DNA of 64,000 nucleotides, from contig REER01000073.1 of NCBI GenBank assembly GCA_007694945.1, forward strand, positions 1 through 64,000, in the 5' to 3' direction. Positions 1 to 8,858 of this stretch are shown here, piece by piece (the first letter of the stretch is position 1; every line of letters starts with the position of its first letter). The position numbers were made by a program, and so were the translations under genes. The notes below the pieces were generated by a model, which was not told the origin of the DNA, searched no databases, and saw nothing but the letters and a program-made list of their open reading frames with translations. The DNA comes from Paracoccaceae bacterium (GTDB lineage: Bacteria; Pseudomonadota; Alphaproteobacteria; Rhodobacterales; Rhodobacteraceae).

Positions 1-486
1 GCGGGCCCCGGCGGCATAGGCGGCGGTCACGCCCGAAGGGTCCACATTGCCGCCGTCCGGTTCGAACATGATACAGCGGATGCCGGTGAAATCGACCAGC
101 GGGTGCAGGCGCTCGGCCTCATCGCGCGAGAGTTCGTGGAAATCGATCCCGTAGCGGCGGCCCTTGGCCTCTTGCAGGCGCAGCTGATGCTCGCGCGCCT
201 CGGTCTGCGCCAGATAGAGCGATCCGGGCTGGAAGACGCCGCAGCCCTGACCGGTCTCGGCCTCCAGCTCCTTGTAGAGGGTCATCGTGTAGTGCTGCAT
301 GCGCGAGATGTTGGTGTTGTCATGGAGCCCGTGCAGGTTCGCCGCCGCATGCCAGGTGGAGCCCGAGGTCAGCTCGTCACGCTCCAGCAACACCACATCG
401 GTCCAGCCCAGCTTGGCGAGGTGATAGAGGATCGAGCAGCCGATCACGCCCCCGCCGATGACGACGGCCTGTGCATGCGATTTCAT
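1..486 (-). CDS. FAD-dependent oxidoreductase, dimethylglycine/sarcosine dehydrogenase-like (partial)
   Basis: The reading frame is open to the left edge, so only about 160 N-terminal residues are present. They begin MKSHAQAVVIGGGVIGCS, a Rossmann FAD-binding GxGxxG motif, followed by the ELTSGSTWHAAANLHG segment typical of the dimethylglycine/sarcosine dehydrogenase (DAO) family. Two ATGs lie in tandem; the second is better spaced from the GGAGGA ribosome binding site. It is the last visible gene of a minus-strand run after the TMAO demethylase and the GlxA-type regulator, so a role in N-demethylating a methylated amine is a reasonable inference. The C-terminal folate-binding half, if any, lies outside the window, so the substrate cannot be fixed. 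Confidence 0.8.
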   Translation of the reverse strand, partial: MKSHAQAVVIGGGVIGCSILYHLAKLGWTDVVLLERDELTSGSTWHAAANLHGLHDNTNISRMQHYTMTLYKELEAETGQGCGVFQPGSLYLAQTEAREHQLRLQEAKGRRYGIDFHELSRDEAERLHPLVDFTGIRCIMFEPDGGNVDPSGVTAAYAAGAR

Positions 487-577
487 CATATCCTCCGCTT
501 CGCGCGCCTGCTTCGATCTGACATGCAAGTCCTGCCCGTGACGAGTGGCGTTTGCGACTCAGGAGGCAACGAAGCCG

Positions 578-1609
578 TCACGCAGGCGTCCTTGCGCGCA
601 CGCGGAACAGATCGACATCGTCACGATCTTCATGCGGGGTCACGCCAAAGGCCGCGCGATAATGCCGCGACATGCCCGCAACGGTCGAATAGCCGACCGC
701 AAAGGCGACATCGCGCAGGGCCGTGTTCGAGAAGCGCACCATCTGGCGCGCCTCATCAAGGCGCATCTGGCGGTAATAAGCCAGCGGCCCAAGCCCCGTG
801 GCCTGCTTGAATATCCGCTCCAGATGCCGGACCGAGACTGCCGCCTCGCGCGCGACATCTCCTATGGGCATCGGGGTGTCGATATTGTCGCGAAAGACCG
901 CAATTGCGCGCGTCACCGGGGCGGGCAGCATGTCGCTGGCCGAGTCGCCCGTGGCCGAGGGGCGGCGCTGGATGACCGATTCCGAACGCACCATCGGGTG
1001 CTGAAACCAGCAAGCGACCTCGGTCATGATCTGCGTGTCGAGTTCCGCCCCGATCCGGCGCAACATCAGGTCGAAGACAGCATTCGCGCCCGAAGCCGTT
1101 TCCCGTCGCCGGTCGATGGTCATGACCGCGTCACCCGGAATCGCGCGTGGGAAGGCCGCGCGGAAGGCGGCCTCATAACACCAGTGAACGGAGACACGGT
1201 AACCATCGAGCAAGCCCGCCTGCGCCAGTGGAAACACGCCACCGCTGAACGCGCCCATCGTCACGCCTATCCGCTCCAGCCGTCGCAGCGCACCGAGCGT
1301 GCGCTTCGCGTCGACCATCTCCGCCTGCGGGCTGGAGATGACGTATAGCGTGTCCACGCGCTCCAGTGCGTCCAGTGGGGCATGGGCGGCGAACTCGATA
1401 TCGGCGCTGCAGGTGACCGGCGCGCCGGTCTCGGAAATGATCTGCCAATGATAGTGATCATGGCCTGAAATCTGGTTTGCCGCGCGCATCGCCTCAACCG
1501 CCGAGGAGAGGCAGCCCATTGGGAAACCCGGCATGATCAGCAAGGCGACCGTGCCGGCGCGCGAATGCGGTTCCACCCGTCTGCCGTTGAAATTGCTATG
1601 CTGTTTCAT
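578..1609 (-). CDS. GlxA-family (DJ-1/PfpI + AraC) transcriptional regulator
   Basis: A 343-residue protein with an N-terminal class-I glutamine-amidotransferase-like domain (about residues 20-190) and a C-terminal AraC/XylS DNA-binding domain (about 230-335) with two helix-turn-helix segments (PIGDVAREAAVSVRHLERIF and LRDVAFAVGYSTVAGMSRHY). Regulators of this architecture include GbdR, which controls glycine betaine and dimethylglycine catabolism in Pseudomonas. It sits 26 bases after tdm and just before an FAD demethylase-like gene on the same strand, so control of methylated-amine or betaine genes is likely. The ligand is unknown. The gene looks intact although the enzyme genes upstream are decaying. 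Confidence 0.85.
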   Translation of the reverse strand: MKQHSNFNGRRVEPHSRAGTVALLIMPGFPMGCLSSAVEAMRAANQISGHDHYHWQIISETGAPVTCSADIEFAAHAPLDALERVDTLYVISSPQAEMVDAKRTLGALRRLERIGVTMGAFSGGVFPLAQAGLLDGYRVSVHWCYEAAFRAAFPRAIPGDAVMTIDRRRETASGANAVFDLMLRRIGAELDTQIMTEVACWFQHPMVRSESVIQRRPSATGDSASDMLPAPVTRAIAVFRDNIDTPMPIGDVAREAAVSVRHLERIFKQATGLGPLAYYRQMRLDEARQMVRFSNTALRDVAFAVGYSTVAGMSRHYRAAFGVTPHEDRDDVDLFRVRARTPA

Positions 1610-1635
1610 GAAGTTGCATCCTTGCAGTGGAGGGC

Positions 1636-3777
1636 TCAGTCATAATTGCCCTTTACCCGTTCCTTGGTGGGGTCGAAATGCGGGCTCCGCACCACTTTAG
1701 CCGCCAGCCGCTTCTGCAAGCCATCAAGCTGGCCGACCTCCAACTCGGTGGCAATCTCGGCATGGGTCACATCCACCGGCGCCAGCGCGATGACCTTGCC
1801 CAGGATGGGCGATCGCATGGCCGAGGTGATCTCGCCCACCTGCGCGCGACCCCGCCGGATGCAATCGCCAGAGGCAGGCACGATCCCGCCCTCGATATCC
1901 AGCCCCACCAGCTTGCGCACCGGGTTCGCCTTGCGTCGCTCCAGCGCGGCTAGCCGTAAAGGGATCAGCCCATGCGGTTGCCCCGCTTCCCAGACGGCAT
2001 CGAACACGGTTTCGGCGTCCTTGGGCGCGCAGAAGATTTCAAACCCCAACTCGCCGGTGTACCCAGTGCGGCTCAGCACCAGCGGCGCCCCGTCATAATT
2101 CCCGATCCGCGCTATGGCGAAGCGGAAACCGCCTAATTCATCGACCGAGGGCTGTGTCGGCGGCGTCCAGATGATCTCGCGCAATAACTCGCGCGAATTC
2201 GGCCCCTGCACGGCGATATTACACAGATGGTCGGTGGCGCTGCGCACATGAACATTCAGACCCTTTTCCTGCGCCACCTCGCGCAGATGCAGCCCCGAGG
2301 CATCGGCGCTGCCTACCCAGCGGAAGTTCGAATCGCTCAGTCGGTAGACGATGCCGTCATCCATCATCCCTCCGTGCTCATGGCAAACAGCGGTATAGGC
2401 GCACTGCCCGACCGACAACTTGCGCATGTCGCTGGTCAAGCAGTATTGAAGCAGCGCCTCCGCATCAGGGCCCAGCACCTCGAACTTGCGCAGGGGCGAC
2501 AGGTCCATCACCACCGCACGCTCACGCCGGGCCCAGTATTCATCAATCGCGCGGTGGCCGGTCATGCCCTGCGCCAGCCAGAAGCCGTTATATTCGACGA
2601 AATTGCGCGTGTGGCGGGCAAAACATTGGTGGAAACCGGTCTCACGCGTCGGCTGCACGGGGCTGTCGGGGCTCATGCGATACCCTTTCGATGGTCTGAA
2701 ATCCTGCCCCTGATCATAGACCCGCACCTGTATGTCCGTAGGGTTCCAGCCATTGGCGGGGTCGATGTCACAGGGGCAGGCGGTGGAGACGCAGACCAGA
2801 TCTGTCAGCGCCTGCAGCGTCACATAGTCACCGGGGCGCGACCTTGGGTCATCCACACCGATGGCGTTGGCATCTTCCAGCATGGTATTGAAAAATATGT
2901 TTATCGCGGGCCAGCCCTTGCGCGGGCGCACATTCCAGCGGGCCAGATCGCGGGTGATATTGTCCGAGCAATTCACATGGCCGGGATAACCCATATCCTC
3001 GAAATACCGCGCGGTGCAGGGCAGCTCGAAGATGTCATGCCGCCCGCAAGTGTCCTGCACGATCTGCACCAGCGGCTCGTGATCCACGGTCAAGTATTTC
3101 GAGAAGATGCACGGTTCGGGATAGAGGCTCCCGATCAGCGTACGCTTGGTGGTGGGGTCGATGTCCCGCTCCAGCCCCTGATCCAGCGCGCGCAGGGAAA
3201 ACACCTGAAAATCCCCGCATTCGCGCCCCTGCACATCGAGGATCTGGATGAACTGGCCCTTGCGCACCTCATAGACCCTGGCCTCACCGGGCAGGATGTT
3301 GAGGTCGGTCAGCGGATCGGCCAGCGGCTCGGGCGGAGCCAGCCCGCCCTTGGCCACGCCGGGGTTGGCGCGGCGGATATAAAGCGCCAGTTCGGTGGGG
3401 GCGGTCTGGGCGGTGGGGTCCGGCACCGGGCCGGGGGCGCGGCCGACGTCGAAGCCTGCTGCCTCCAACCCGCGCAACACGCGGGGGCCCGAGGCATCGG
3501 CCATTAGCGCGTTCTGCAAGCCCCCCGGCGCCCCCTGACCCGCCGCGCCGATCGTGCCTGCATCGGAACGGTCCTGCGGGTCGAAGAAGGTCAGTTCCGC
3601 AAGCTGCATCCCCTCCCGATCTATGATCCAGATCTCGTCAACCGCTTCGATCCGCACTGCGCGCGAGCCGCCCCCCGGAACCGGGTGGCGTTCGGTCCCA
3701 GGCGGTAGGATCGGCAGGCCCGGAACCCGTGCCGCGCCCAGTTGTGTGACTCGTTCGAAGGGCAGAAACAGGCTCAT
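1636..3777 (-). CDS. tdm: Trimethylamine-N-oxide demethylase-like DUF1989-GcvT fusion, probable internal deletion
   Basis: The 713-residue product has an N-terminal DUF1989 domain (about 15-390, with the Cys-rich VCVSTACPCDID at ~328-339) joined to a GcvT folate-binding domain (about 410-700). This is the architecture of Tdm, which converts TMAO to dimethylamine and formaldehyde. The GcvT part keeps GGMMDDGIVY, equivalent to the catalytic Asp region, and SRTGYTGELGFE. From GLIPLRLAAL (~residue 604) it jumps directly to ERRKANPVRKLVG. About 45 residues that GcvT proteins carry here, including the R-x-E-A-G motif, are missing without loss of frame. A good GGAGG site precedes the ATG. It probably encodes an inactive or impaired enzyme; other DUF1989-GcvT substrates cannot be excluded. 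Confidence 0.8.
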   Translation of the reverse strand: MSLFLPFERVTQLGAARVPGLPILPPGTERHPVPGGGSRAVRIEAVDEIWIIDREGMQLAELTFFDPQDRSDAGTIGAAGQGAPGGLQNALMADASGPRVLRGLEAAGFDVGRAPGPVPDPTAQTAPTELALYIRRANPGVAKGGLAPPEPLADPLTDLNILPGEARVYEVRKGQFIQILDVQGRECGDFQVFSLRALDQGLERDIDPTTKRTLIGSLYPEPCIFSKYLTVDHEPLVQIVQDTCGRHDIFELPCTARYFEDMGYPGHVNCSDNITRDLARWNVRPRKGWPAINIFFNTMLEDANAIGVDDPRSRPGDYVTLQALTDLVCVSTACPCDIDPANGWNPTDIQVRVYDQGQDFRPSKGYRMSPDSPVQPTRETGFHQCFARHTRNFVEYNGFWLAQGMTGHRAIDEYWARRERAVVMDLSPLRKFEVLGPDAEALLQYCLTSDMRKLSVGQCAYTAVCHEHGGMMDDGIVYRLSDSNFRWVGSADASGLHLREVAQEKGLNVHVRSATDHLCNIAVQGPNSRELLREIIWTPPTQPSVDELGGFRFAIARIGNYDGAPLVLSRTGYTGELGFEIFCAPKDAETVFDAVWEAGQPHGLIPLRLAALERRKANPVRKLVGLDIEGGIVPASGDCIRRGRAQVGEITSAMRSPILGKVIALAPVDVTHAEIATELEVGQLDGLQKRLAAKVVRSPHFDPTKERVKGNYD

Positions 3778-3807
3778 TGTCGCCTCCGTAGTCCAGAGTG
3801 GGCGCGC

Positions 3808-4040
3808 TCAGTTGAACAGATAGGCTTCCATGCTGTCATCGAGCGCGTCAACCCATGGGGTATGGTGCTTCGGCGCCATACTGCCGGTCATCACGGATTT
3901 GTAGGAATTGTTGCGGAAGCCCATGATGTTTTCCTTCTTGCGCTTATTCTAATCGTAGAAGGCCGCAAAGGCACCGTCCACATCGAAGGATAGATAATCG
4001 GTTTCCGAAATCAGTTCGCGCACATACCGCCTGCATAGAT
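3808..4040 (-). pseudogene. tmm: C-terminal remnant of a flavin monooxygenase, probably trimethylamine monooxygenase
   Basis: In one frame the minus strand reads RELISETDYLSFDVDGAFAA, then FYD, an in-frame TAG (3949-3951), NKRKKENI and [20 protein letters not shown] with [18 protein letters not shown], ending at a TGA. The tail resembles, from memory, the C-terminus of bacterial trimethylamine monooxygenase (Tmm), an FAD/NADPH enzyme oxidising TMA to TMAO. The position directly upstream of tdm fits the usual tmm-tdm order. The FAD and NADPH motifs and most of the ~450-residue protein are missing. An ATG at 3924 could start a 38-residue peptide, but this looks like debris. Family assignment is moderate; the pseudogene call is stronger. 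Confidence 0.6.
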
Positions 4041-4130
4041 CAGGCTGATCTCGTCGCGCTTGCCCAGATCGTCGATCGCCTTGCGCGCCTTCCGGATCGC
4101 CGCCATGCCGGGCACGCCGGTAGACGAAGC
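4030..4130 (-). pseudogene. Short remnant resembling an FMN-binding glutamate-synthase-like domain
   Basis: About 30 codons on the minus strand read GVPGMAAIRKARKAIDDLGK followed by RDEISLIYAGG. This resembles the barrel segment of FMN-binding glutamate synthase-like proteins (GltB/GlxD type), some of which form N-methylglutamate synthase in methylamine pathways. The scrap is out of frame with both the glutamine-synthetase-like remnant before it and the flavin-monooxygenase tail after it, as expected if deletions joined pieces of different genes. The open stretch just upstream (about 4130-4270, containing ARDIGMTTEALTGRTQQVF) continues the frame of the glutamine-synthetase-like piece, but I do not recognise it. 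Confidence 0.4.
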
Positions 4131-4269
4131 GCTCTTCCTCGGAGGGCTGACAGAACACCTGTTGCGTGCGCCCGGTCAGCGCCTCGGTGGTCATGCCGAT
4201 GTCGCGGGCGCGCTGTTCCTGCCCGTCACCGCGGCTTTCGCGTTCACGCCTGCCATAGCGGATCGCCTG

Positions 4270-4860
4270 CATGGATACGGGGCGTAGGCTTTCGAACTGG
4301 TCGATGTGGTAGCAGAAGGGTTTGGAGAAGCCGTCGCGCGGCTTGCCATCCTCGTCGAATTTGAGCCACATCATCTCGGGCTCGGCGCCAACGCGCAACT
4401 GCAAGCCATTGTGTTTATTCTGGAGCTCCTGATGCAGGCGACGCAGGTTGCCGCGGCAATCGGCGGTCAGGAACGCGCCGGGATTGACCTTTTCTTCGCG
4501 GTTGCGGAACAGCGTGCAATAGAAGCAGCCAATTTCGGGCGCCCAAGGCAATTGCATGAAGGTTTCAGGCTCGGGAATGCCGATCAGCTCTGCGGCTTCC
4601 GGGCCATAACACAGATATTCGGCATCACGATTGAGGAAAAGGTTCATCGTGGCGCCGTAGACAAGCTGAAACCCCTTCTTGGCCATGCGCTCCCAATGGT
4701 CCGACGGGATGCCCTTGCCCATTATCTTCCCGGTTATGGACACGAATTGCAGGCAGAGATACTCGATTCCCAACTCGTCGATCCTCTTGCGAACTTCGCT
4801 GATCTTCTCGTCGCGGCCGTCGGCCTCTACAAAGGCTTCAATATCTGTTTTCCGGAATAT
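4270..4860 (-). pseudogene. N-terminal remnant of a glutamine synthetase family gene (GlnA/GMAS-like)
   Basis: The minus strand encodes about 195 residues of a glutamine synthetase-type beta-grasp and early catalytic region: GIEYLCLQFVSITGKIMGKG, the MQLPWAPEIGCFYCTLF segment, and GAEPEMMWLK with the first metal-binding Glu pair. The frame then leaves the family after QFESLRPV, where the rest of the enzyme (normally ~430-450 residues) should follow. A strong AGGAGG site (about 4864-4869) precedes it, but the codon three bases later is ATA and no ATG, GTG or TTG in frame lies near it. In methylamine users such proteins include gamma-glutamylmethylamide synthetase, so it fits the locus. Both start and C-terminus are gone. 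Confidence 0.7.
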
Positions 4861-4998
4861 GTCCCTCCTACTGTTCGCCCGGTACTTCCAAGCAAGTGAC
4901 GCGGTGCGAGCTTTGTCTGCTCCCCTATCCTTAGCTGGAACCACTTGTTTTAATTCTGACCTGACGCGAACCACTCCTCCCATATTGAAACGATAGCA

Positions 4999-5068
4999 TG
5001 CACCAAATACCAACCGATATGAAACCATTTTGTTCCCTATTTTGACCAGAAGTTTTAGATTTGGTGCA
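4999..5068. promoter_or_regulatory. Inverted repeat TGCACCAAAT/ATTTGGTGCA, candidate GntR operator
   Basis: Perfect 10-base arms at 4999-5008 and 5059-5068 are separated by 50 bases, in the gap between the broken amine genes and the divergent GntR-type regulator. FadR-subfamily regulators often bind TGGT/ACCA-type half-sites in their own divergent promoter region. The rest of 4861-5160 is AT-richer than its surroundings and holds no convincing gene. Confidence 0.4.
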
Positions 5069-5160
5069 AGAGAAAATGTCACTATATCCTGAGAGTGATC
5101 GTCAGTTATGCAGACGGGCGCGACATTGTGCTGTTCCAAATTGCTGGAGAGTTGCCAGGA

Positions 5161-5832
5161 ATGATGACCGTGAATGCTTCGGATATTGCGACCCATCTCA
5201 GGCAGCAAATCTCCTCGGGCCGATTCGCAGCGCAAGATCGCCTGCCGCCGGAACGGGTTCTGGCAGAACAGTATGGCGTGGCACGCGGGACCGTACGGCG
5301 GGCGCTGCGCCAGCTTGAGCAGTCGCAATTCGTCGAACGTCGGCCCGGGAGCGGAACCTATGTTACATTCTCCGATGGCGCGGCAGATCGGCCTATCTCG
5401 GAAATCACTCGTCCACGCGAACTTGTCGATGCCCGTTTCGCAGTCGAACCGCAGATGTGCCGGCTGGCGGTGCTGCATGCTACAGCCGCGGAACTGGACT
5501 CGCTGCGCGCCCATCTCGAACGGATGGAGGGTTGCGAGCATGACAGCGCAACTTTCGCGGATGTGGACGAAGAATTTCATATTGCCATCGCGCGTTGCAC
5601 ACAGAACCCGATGATCCTTTGTATGATGCGCCAGATTCATGAAACCCGCAGCCATGTCCAATGGGGGCGGATGCGCGAACTAACGCTGAACCCAGAAATC
5701 ATCCGCGTCTACAATCAGCAGCACCGTCAGATCATCTACTCCATCACGCAGCGCGACCCAGAAGGGGCGGCAGATGCAATGAAAAAACACCTCGCCACTG
5801 CGCGCCAAACCCTGGTCGGGTTGGCCGACTGA
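5161..5832 (+). CDS. GntR-family transcriptional regulator, FadR/FCD subgroup
   Basis: The product of 223 residues has an N-terminal winged helix (about 5-70) with the GntR signature LPPERVLAEQYGVARGTVRR, then an all-helical FCD ligand-binding domain with the metal-site pattern DEEFH (~D140/H144) and later histidines around QQHRQII and KKHLATA. The start at the ATG at 5161 has GGAGAG 10 bases upstream; an earlier ATG would add 22 residues that do not belong to the family. It is divergent from the eroded methylamine genes and probably once repressed them. The effector is unknown. The gene is intact. Confidence 0.85.
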   Translation: MMTVNASDIATHLRQQISSGRFAAQDRLPPERVLAEQYGVARGTVRRALRQLEQSQFVERRPGSGTYVTFSDGAADRPISEITRPRELVDARFAVEPQMCRLAVLHATAAELDSLRAHLERMEGCEHDSATFADVDEEFHIAIARCTQNPMILCMMRQIHETRSHVQWGRMRELTLNPEIIRVYNQQHRQIIYSITQRDPEGAADAMKKHLATARQTLVGLAD

Positions 5833-6070
5833 AACTGGCCGAGCCCAGGTGCCGCATTCAGCCGCGATCATGGGGCATCCTTGCGGGCAAGATTGATACG
5901 GCACCCGGGCCCTTTGACTGGTTGCAATGACCTCGAAGCTCAGGTCATCGCAAATCTGCGGCTGGATCCGCCCGAAGCGAAAAAAATCGAGCTGTGCCTT
6001 CTTCATGCAGAGTTCTCTAAAAGCCTGACTATTTTGGAATTGTGTTTAGGGACGCCCTGCCAATCTCATT

Positions 6071-6970
6071 TCAGAACAATCGCCCTGATGGTTCTGCAGA
6101 CGCCGCAAGGGCACGCAGATATGCGCCATAGGCCGTCTTGCCAAATAGCGCCGCGCGCCTGGCAAGTCCGGTCGCATCAATCCAGCCTTGCGCAAAGGCA
6201 ATCTCGTCGGGTGAGCCGATCTGCAAACCCTGGCGCTGCTCCAAAGTGCGCACAAAATTGCCGGCATCAAGCAGACTGTCATGCGTGCCCGTATCGAGCC
6301 AGGCATAGCCGCGGCCCATCGTCTCGACCGACAAACCGCCCTCTGCCAAATACATTTCCAGGAGTGAGGTGATCTCCAGTTCGCCGCGCGCTGAGGGCCG
6401 GACCTGTGCCGCCTTCTCGGGCGCCGTGCCGTCGAGGCAGTAGAGCCCGGTGACCGCGTAATTGGATGGTGGCACGGCAGGCTTCTCGATAATCGCGCGG
6501 GCCTGTCCATTATCGTCGAAATCGACCACACCATAGCGTTCCGGGTCGGCTACACGGTAGCCGAAGACTGTGCCGCCATTCAGCTTTTCATCGGCCCGCG
6601 CCAAAAGCTTGGGTAGTCCATGACCGAAAAAGATATTGTCGCCCAACACCATGAGCGATGGTGCACCCGCTAGGAAATCACGGGCCAGCAGATAGGCCTG
6701 CGCGAGTCCGTCGGGGCTGGCCTGCACGATCCAGTCGAAGCGTAGTCCCCATTGACTGCCATAGCCCAGCAGCCGCTGGAACTGCCCCTGATCCTCAGGC
6801 GTGGTGATGATCCCAATCTCGCGAATACCTGCCAGCATGAGCGCCGAGAGCGGATAATATATCATCGGCTTGTCGTAGAGAGGCAGCAGTTGCTTGCTGA
6901 CACCCATGGTGATCGGCCAGAGCCGTGTACCCGACCCGCCTGCCAGAATGATGCCCTTGCGCTGCGTCAT
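6071..6970 (-). CDS. rfbA: Glucose-1-phosphate thymidylyltransferase
   Basis: This 299-residue nucleotidyltransferase makes dTDP-glucose from glucose-1-phosphate and dTTP, the first step to dTDP-L-rhamnose. It shows the N-terminal GIILAGGSGTRLWPITMG signature, the KPMIYYPLS segment, LGDNIFFGHGLP with the metal-binding Asp, and the family's usual length. It is the last gene of a minus-strand rfbC-rfbB-rfbD-rfbA operon, overlapping rfbD by four bases. The 238-base gap to the GntR gene contains no recognisable gene or clear terminator. Confidence 0.95.
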   Translation of the reverse strand: MTQRKGIILAGGSGTRLWPITMGVSKQLLPLYDKPMIYYPLSALMLAGIREIGIITTPEDQGQFQRLLGYGSQWGLRFDWIVQASPDGLAQAYLLARDFLAGAPSLMVLGDNIFFGHGLPKLLARADEKLNGGTVFGYRVADPERYGVVDFDDNGQARAIIEKPAVPPSNYAVTGLYCLDGTAPEKAAQVRPSARGELEITSLLEMYLAEGGLSVETMGRGYAWLDTGTHDSLLDAGNFVRTLEQRQGLQIGSPDEIAFAQGWIDATGLARRAALFGKTAYGAYLRALAASAEPSGRLF

Positions 6971-7815
6971 GGCCGATCCTTCAGTTCTGCAACCACATCT
7001 TTCAAATCCGCGCGCCAGTCGGGCTGCGTCAGACCGAATTTTGCAAGCCCCACGCAGTCCAGCCGCGAGTTCAGCGGCCGCGGCGCGGGCGTGGGATAAG
7101 CCATGCTGGGAATATCCTCGATCCGGCAGGCAAGCCCGGCCTCAGAGATGATCGCGCGCGCAAAATCCGCCCAGCTGACGGCAGGCGCACCCGACAGGTG
7201 ATAGATGCCCGAAAGATCCGCGCGATCACGCAGCCCCTGTGCCATGCGCAGACTGGCCGCAGCAATCGCACGCGCGGGAGTCGGCCCACCGATCTGATCT
7301 GCCACCACGCGCAGGCTTTCGCGGTCCGCCCCGAGCCGCAGCATGGTGCGCACGAAATTCGTCCCATGGCGGGAAAAGACCCAGGAAGTGCGCAGGATCG
7401 CATGCACCCCGCCCGCCCTACCCACGCCTTCCTCACCCTTGAGTTTCGAGCGCCCATAGGCGTTGATCGGGGATGTGAGGTGGTCTGGCGCGAAATAGGC
7501 CTCACCTGCGCCGTCAAAGACATAATCCGTCGAAATCTGCACGAGGGGTATACCAAGCGCGGCACAGGCCTGCGCCATGGCGGCGGGGCTCGCACCATTG
7601 ATAACGCTCGCCGTGTCTTCCTCGGTCTCGGCCCGGTCCACGGCGGTCCAAGCAGCCGCATTGATCACGGCGTCTGGTCTCTGGGCCGTGATAGCCGCAG
7701 CGCAGGCGCCGGGGTCCAGAAGGTCTGCCTCAGCGCGGCTGAGATATCTGGCCTCAGGGGCCACACGCACAAGTTCACGGGCGACCTGGCCGGTCTGTCC
7801 GAATACGAGAATCAC
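6967..7815 (-). CDS. rfbD: dTDP-4-dehydrorhamnose reductase
   Basis: A 282-residue short-chain dehydrogenase of the extended type that reduces dTDP-4-keto-L-rhamnose to dTDP-L-rhamnose with NAD(P)H. Visible motifs are the N-terminal [15 protein letters not shown] nucleotide-binding loop, STDYVFDG, and the catalytic Tyr-x3-Lys in [10 protein letters not shown] place the start at a GTG overlapping the rfbB stop codon (GTGA), preceded by GGGGG; a longer upstream frame adds residues foreign to the family. Translational coupling with rfbB is likely. Confidence 0.93.
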   Translation of the reverse strand: MILVFGQTGQVARELVRVAPEARYLSRAEADLLDPGACAAAITAQRPDAVINAAAWTAVDRAETEEDTASVINGASPAAMAQACAALGIPLVQISTDYVFDGAGEAYFAPDHLTSPINAYGRSKLKGEEGVGRAGGVHAILRTSWVFSRHGTNFVRTMLRLGADRESLRVVADQIGGPTPARAIAAASLRMAQGLRDRADLSGIYHLSGAPAVSWADFARAIISEAGLACRIEDIPSMAYPTPAPRPLNSRLDCVGLAKFGLTQPDWRADLKDVVAELKDRP

Positions 7816-8855
7816 GCTTTGACCCCCAGTCGTTGCCCTACGCCGCGTCGCGCCTGCAAGGGTCGCCACCACTCCTCATTTGCCAGATACCAGGCGACAG
7901 TGCGCCGTAGCCCTTCTTCGATGCTCACCGACGGCCGCCAGCCCAGTTCCTGCCGGATGCGGGTGGGGTCGATCGAATAGCGCGCATCATGGCCGGGCCG
8001 GTCTGGGACGAAGGTGATCTGATCCGCGTGAGAGCCCTGCACTTTCGGTCGCATCTCGTCCAGGATCGCACAGAGCATGCGCACCAGTTCGAGATTGCTG
8101 CGCTCATTCTCGCCGCCGATATTGTAGCTGCGTCCGATCCGGCCTTTTGCCAGCAGCAGCAGAAGCGCCTCCGCGTGATCCTCGACATAAAGCCAGTCGC
8201 GCACATTGGAGCCATCACCGTAAATCGGTAGAGGTTTGCCCGCCAGCGCATTGAGGATGATAACTGGCACCAGCTTTTCGGGAAAATGGTAGGGACCGTA
8301 ATTGTTTGAACAATTGCTCAGCACCACTGGCAGGCCATAGGTATGGTGCCAGGCGCGCACCAGATGGTCGCTGGCCGCCTTTGAGGCCGCATAGGGCGAA
8401 CGCGGGTCATAGGGCGTCGCTTCAGTGAACTGCCCCTTCGGCCCTAGCGAGCCGAAGACTTCATCGGTCGAGATATGATGGAAGCGGAAGCTCTTTGGCC
8501 GCCCCCTTCCCCGCCAATAAACACGTGCCGCCTCGAGAAGCTCATAGGTGCCCGTGACATTGGTCGAGATGAAATCTCCGGGTCCGTCGATCGAGCGGTC
8601 GACATGGCTCTCGGCGGCCAGATGCATGACCGAATCAGGCTGATGGGCCGCAAAGATGCGCGCAAGCGCTGCGCGGTCGCGGATATCGGCCCTCTCGAAG
8701 GCATAAAGCGGGCTTTCGGCCACGGGCGCCAGATTCTCCAGACAGGCTGCATAGGTCAAAGCGTCGAGATTGACCACTGCATGGCCCCGCGCCACCGCGA
8801 GCCGCACTACAGCCGAGCCTATGAACCCCGCACCCCCTGTAACCAGAAGTTTCAT
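7812..8855 (-). CDS. rfbB: dTDP-glucose 4,6-dehydratase
   Basis: The 347-residue enzyme converts dTDP-glucose to dTDP-4-keto-6-deoxyglucose using bound NAD. It has the N-terminal [12 protein letters not shown] Rossmann motif, [15 protein letters not shown], the [10 protein letters not shown] catalytic Asp-Glu pair, and [14 protein letters not shown] with the Tyr-x3-Lys pair, plus the [15 protein letters not shown] segment. It lies second in the rfbCBDA operon, three bases after rfbC. The product is inferred to feed rhamnose-containing surface polysaccharide made with nearby glycosyltransferases. Confidence 0.96.
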   Translation of the reverse strand: MKLLVTGGAGFIGSAVVRLAVARGHAVVNLDALTYAACLENLAPVAESPLYAFERADIRDRAALARIFAAHQPDSVMHLAAESHVDRSIDGPGDFISTNVTGTYELLEAARVYWRGRGRPKSFRFHHISTDEVFGSLGPKGQFTEATPYDPRSPYAASKAASDHLVRAWHHTYGLPVVLSNCSNNYGPYHFPEKLVPVIILNALAGKPLPIYGDGSNVRDWLYVEDHAEALLLLLAKGRIGRSYNIGGENERSNLELVRMLCAILDEMRPKVQGSHADQITFVPDRPGHDARYSIDPTRIRQELGWRPSVSIEEGLRRTVAWYLANEEWWRPLQARRGVGQRLGVKA

Positions 8856-8858
8856 CCC

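Noticed and set aside
2227-3507. Long plus-strand open frame (426 codons) opposite tdm
   Set aside because: It is antisense to a recognisable DUF1989-GcvT gene, and its own translation has no family resemblance; long shadow frames are common in GC-rich DNA.
4861-5661. Upstream extension of the glutamine-synthetase-like frame to 570 codons
   Set aside because: The extension is antisense to the GntR gene and has no similarity to glutamine synthetases; the family match begins only at about 4860.
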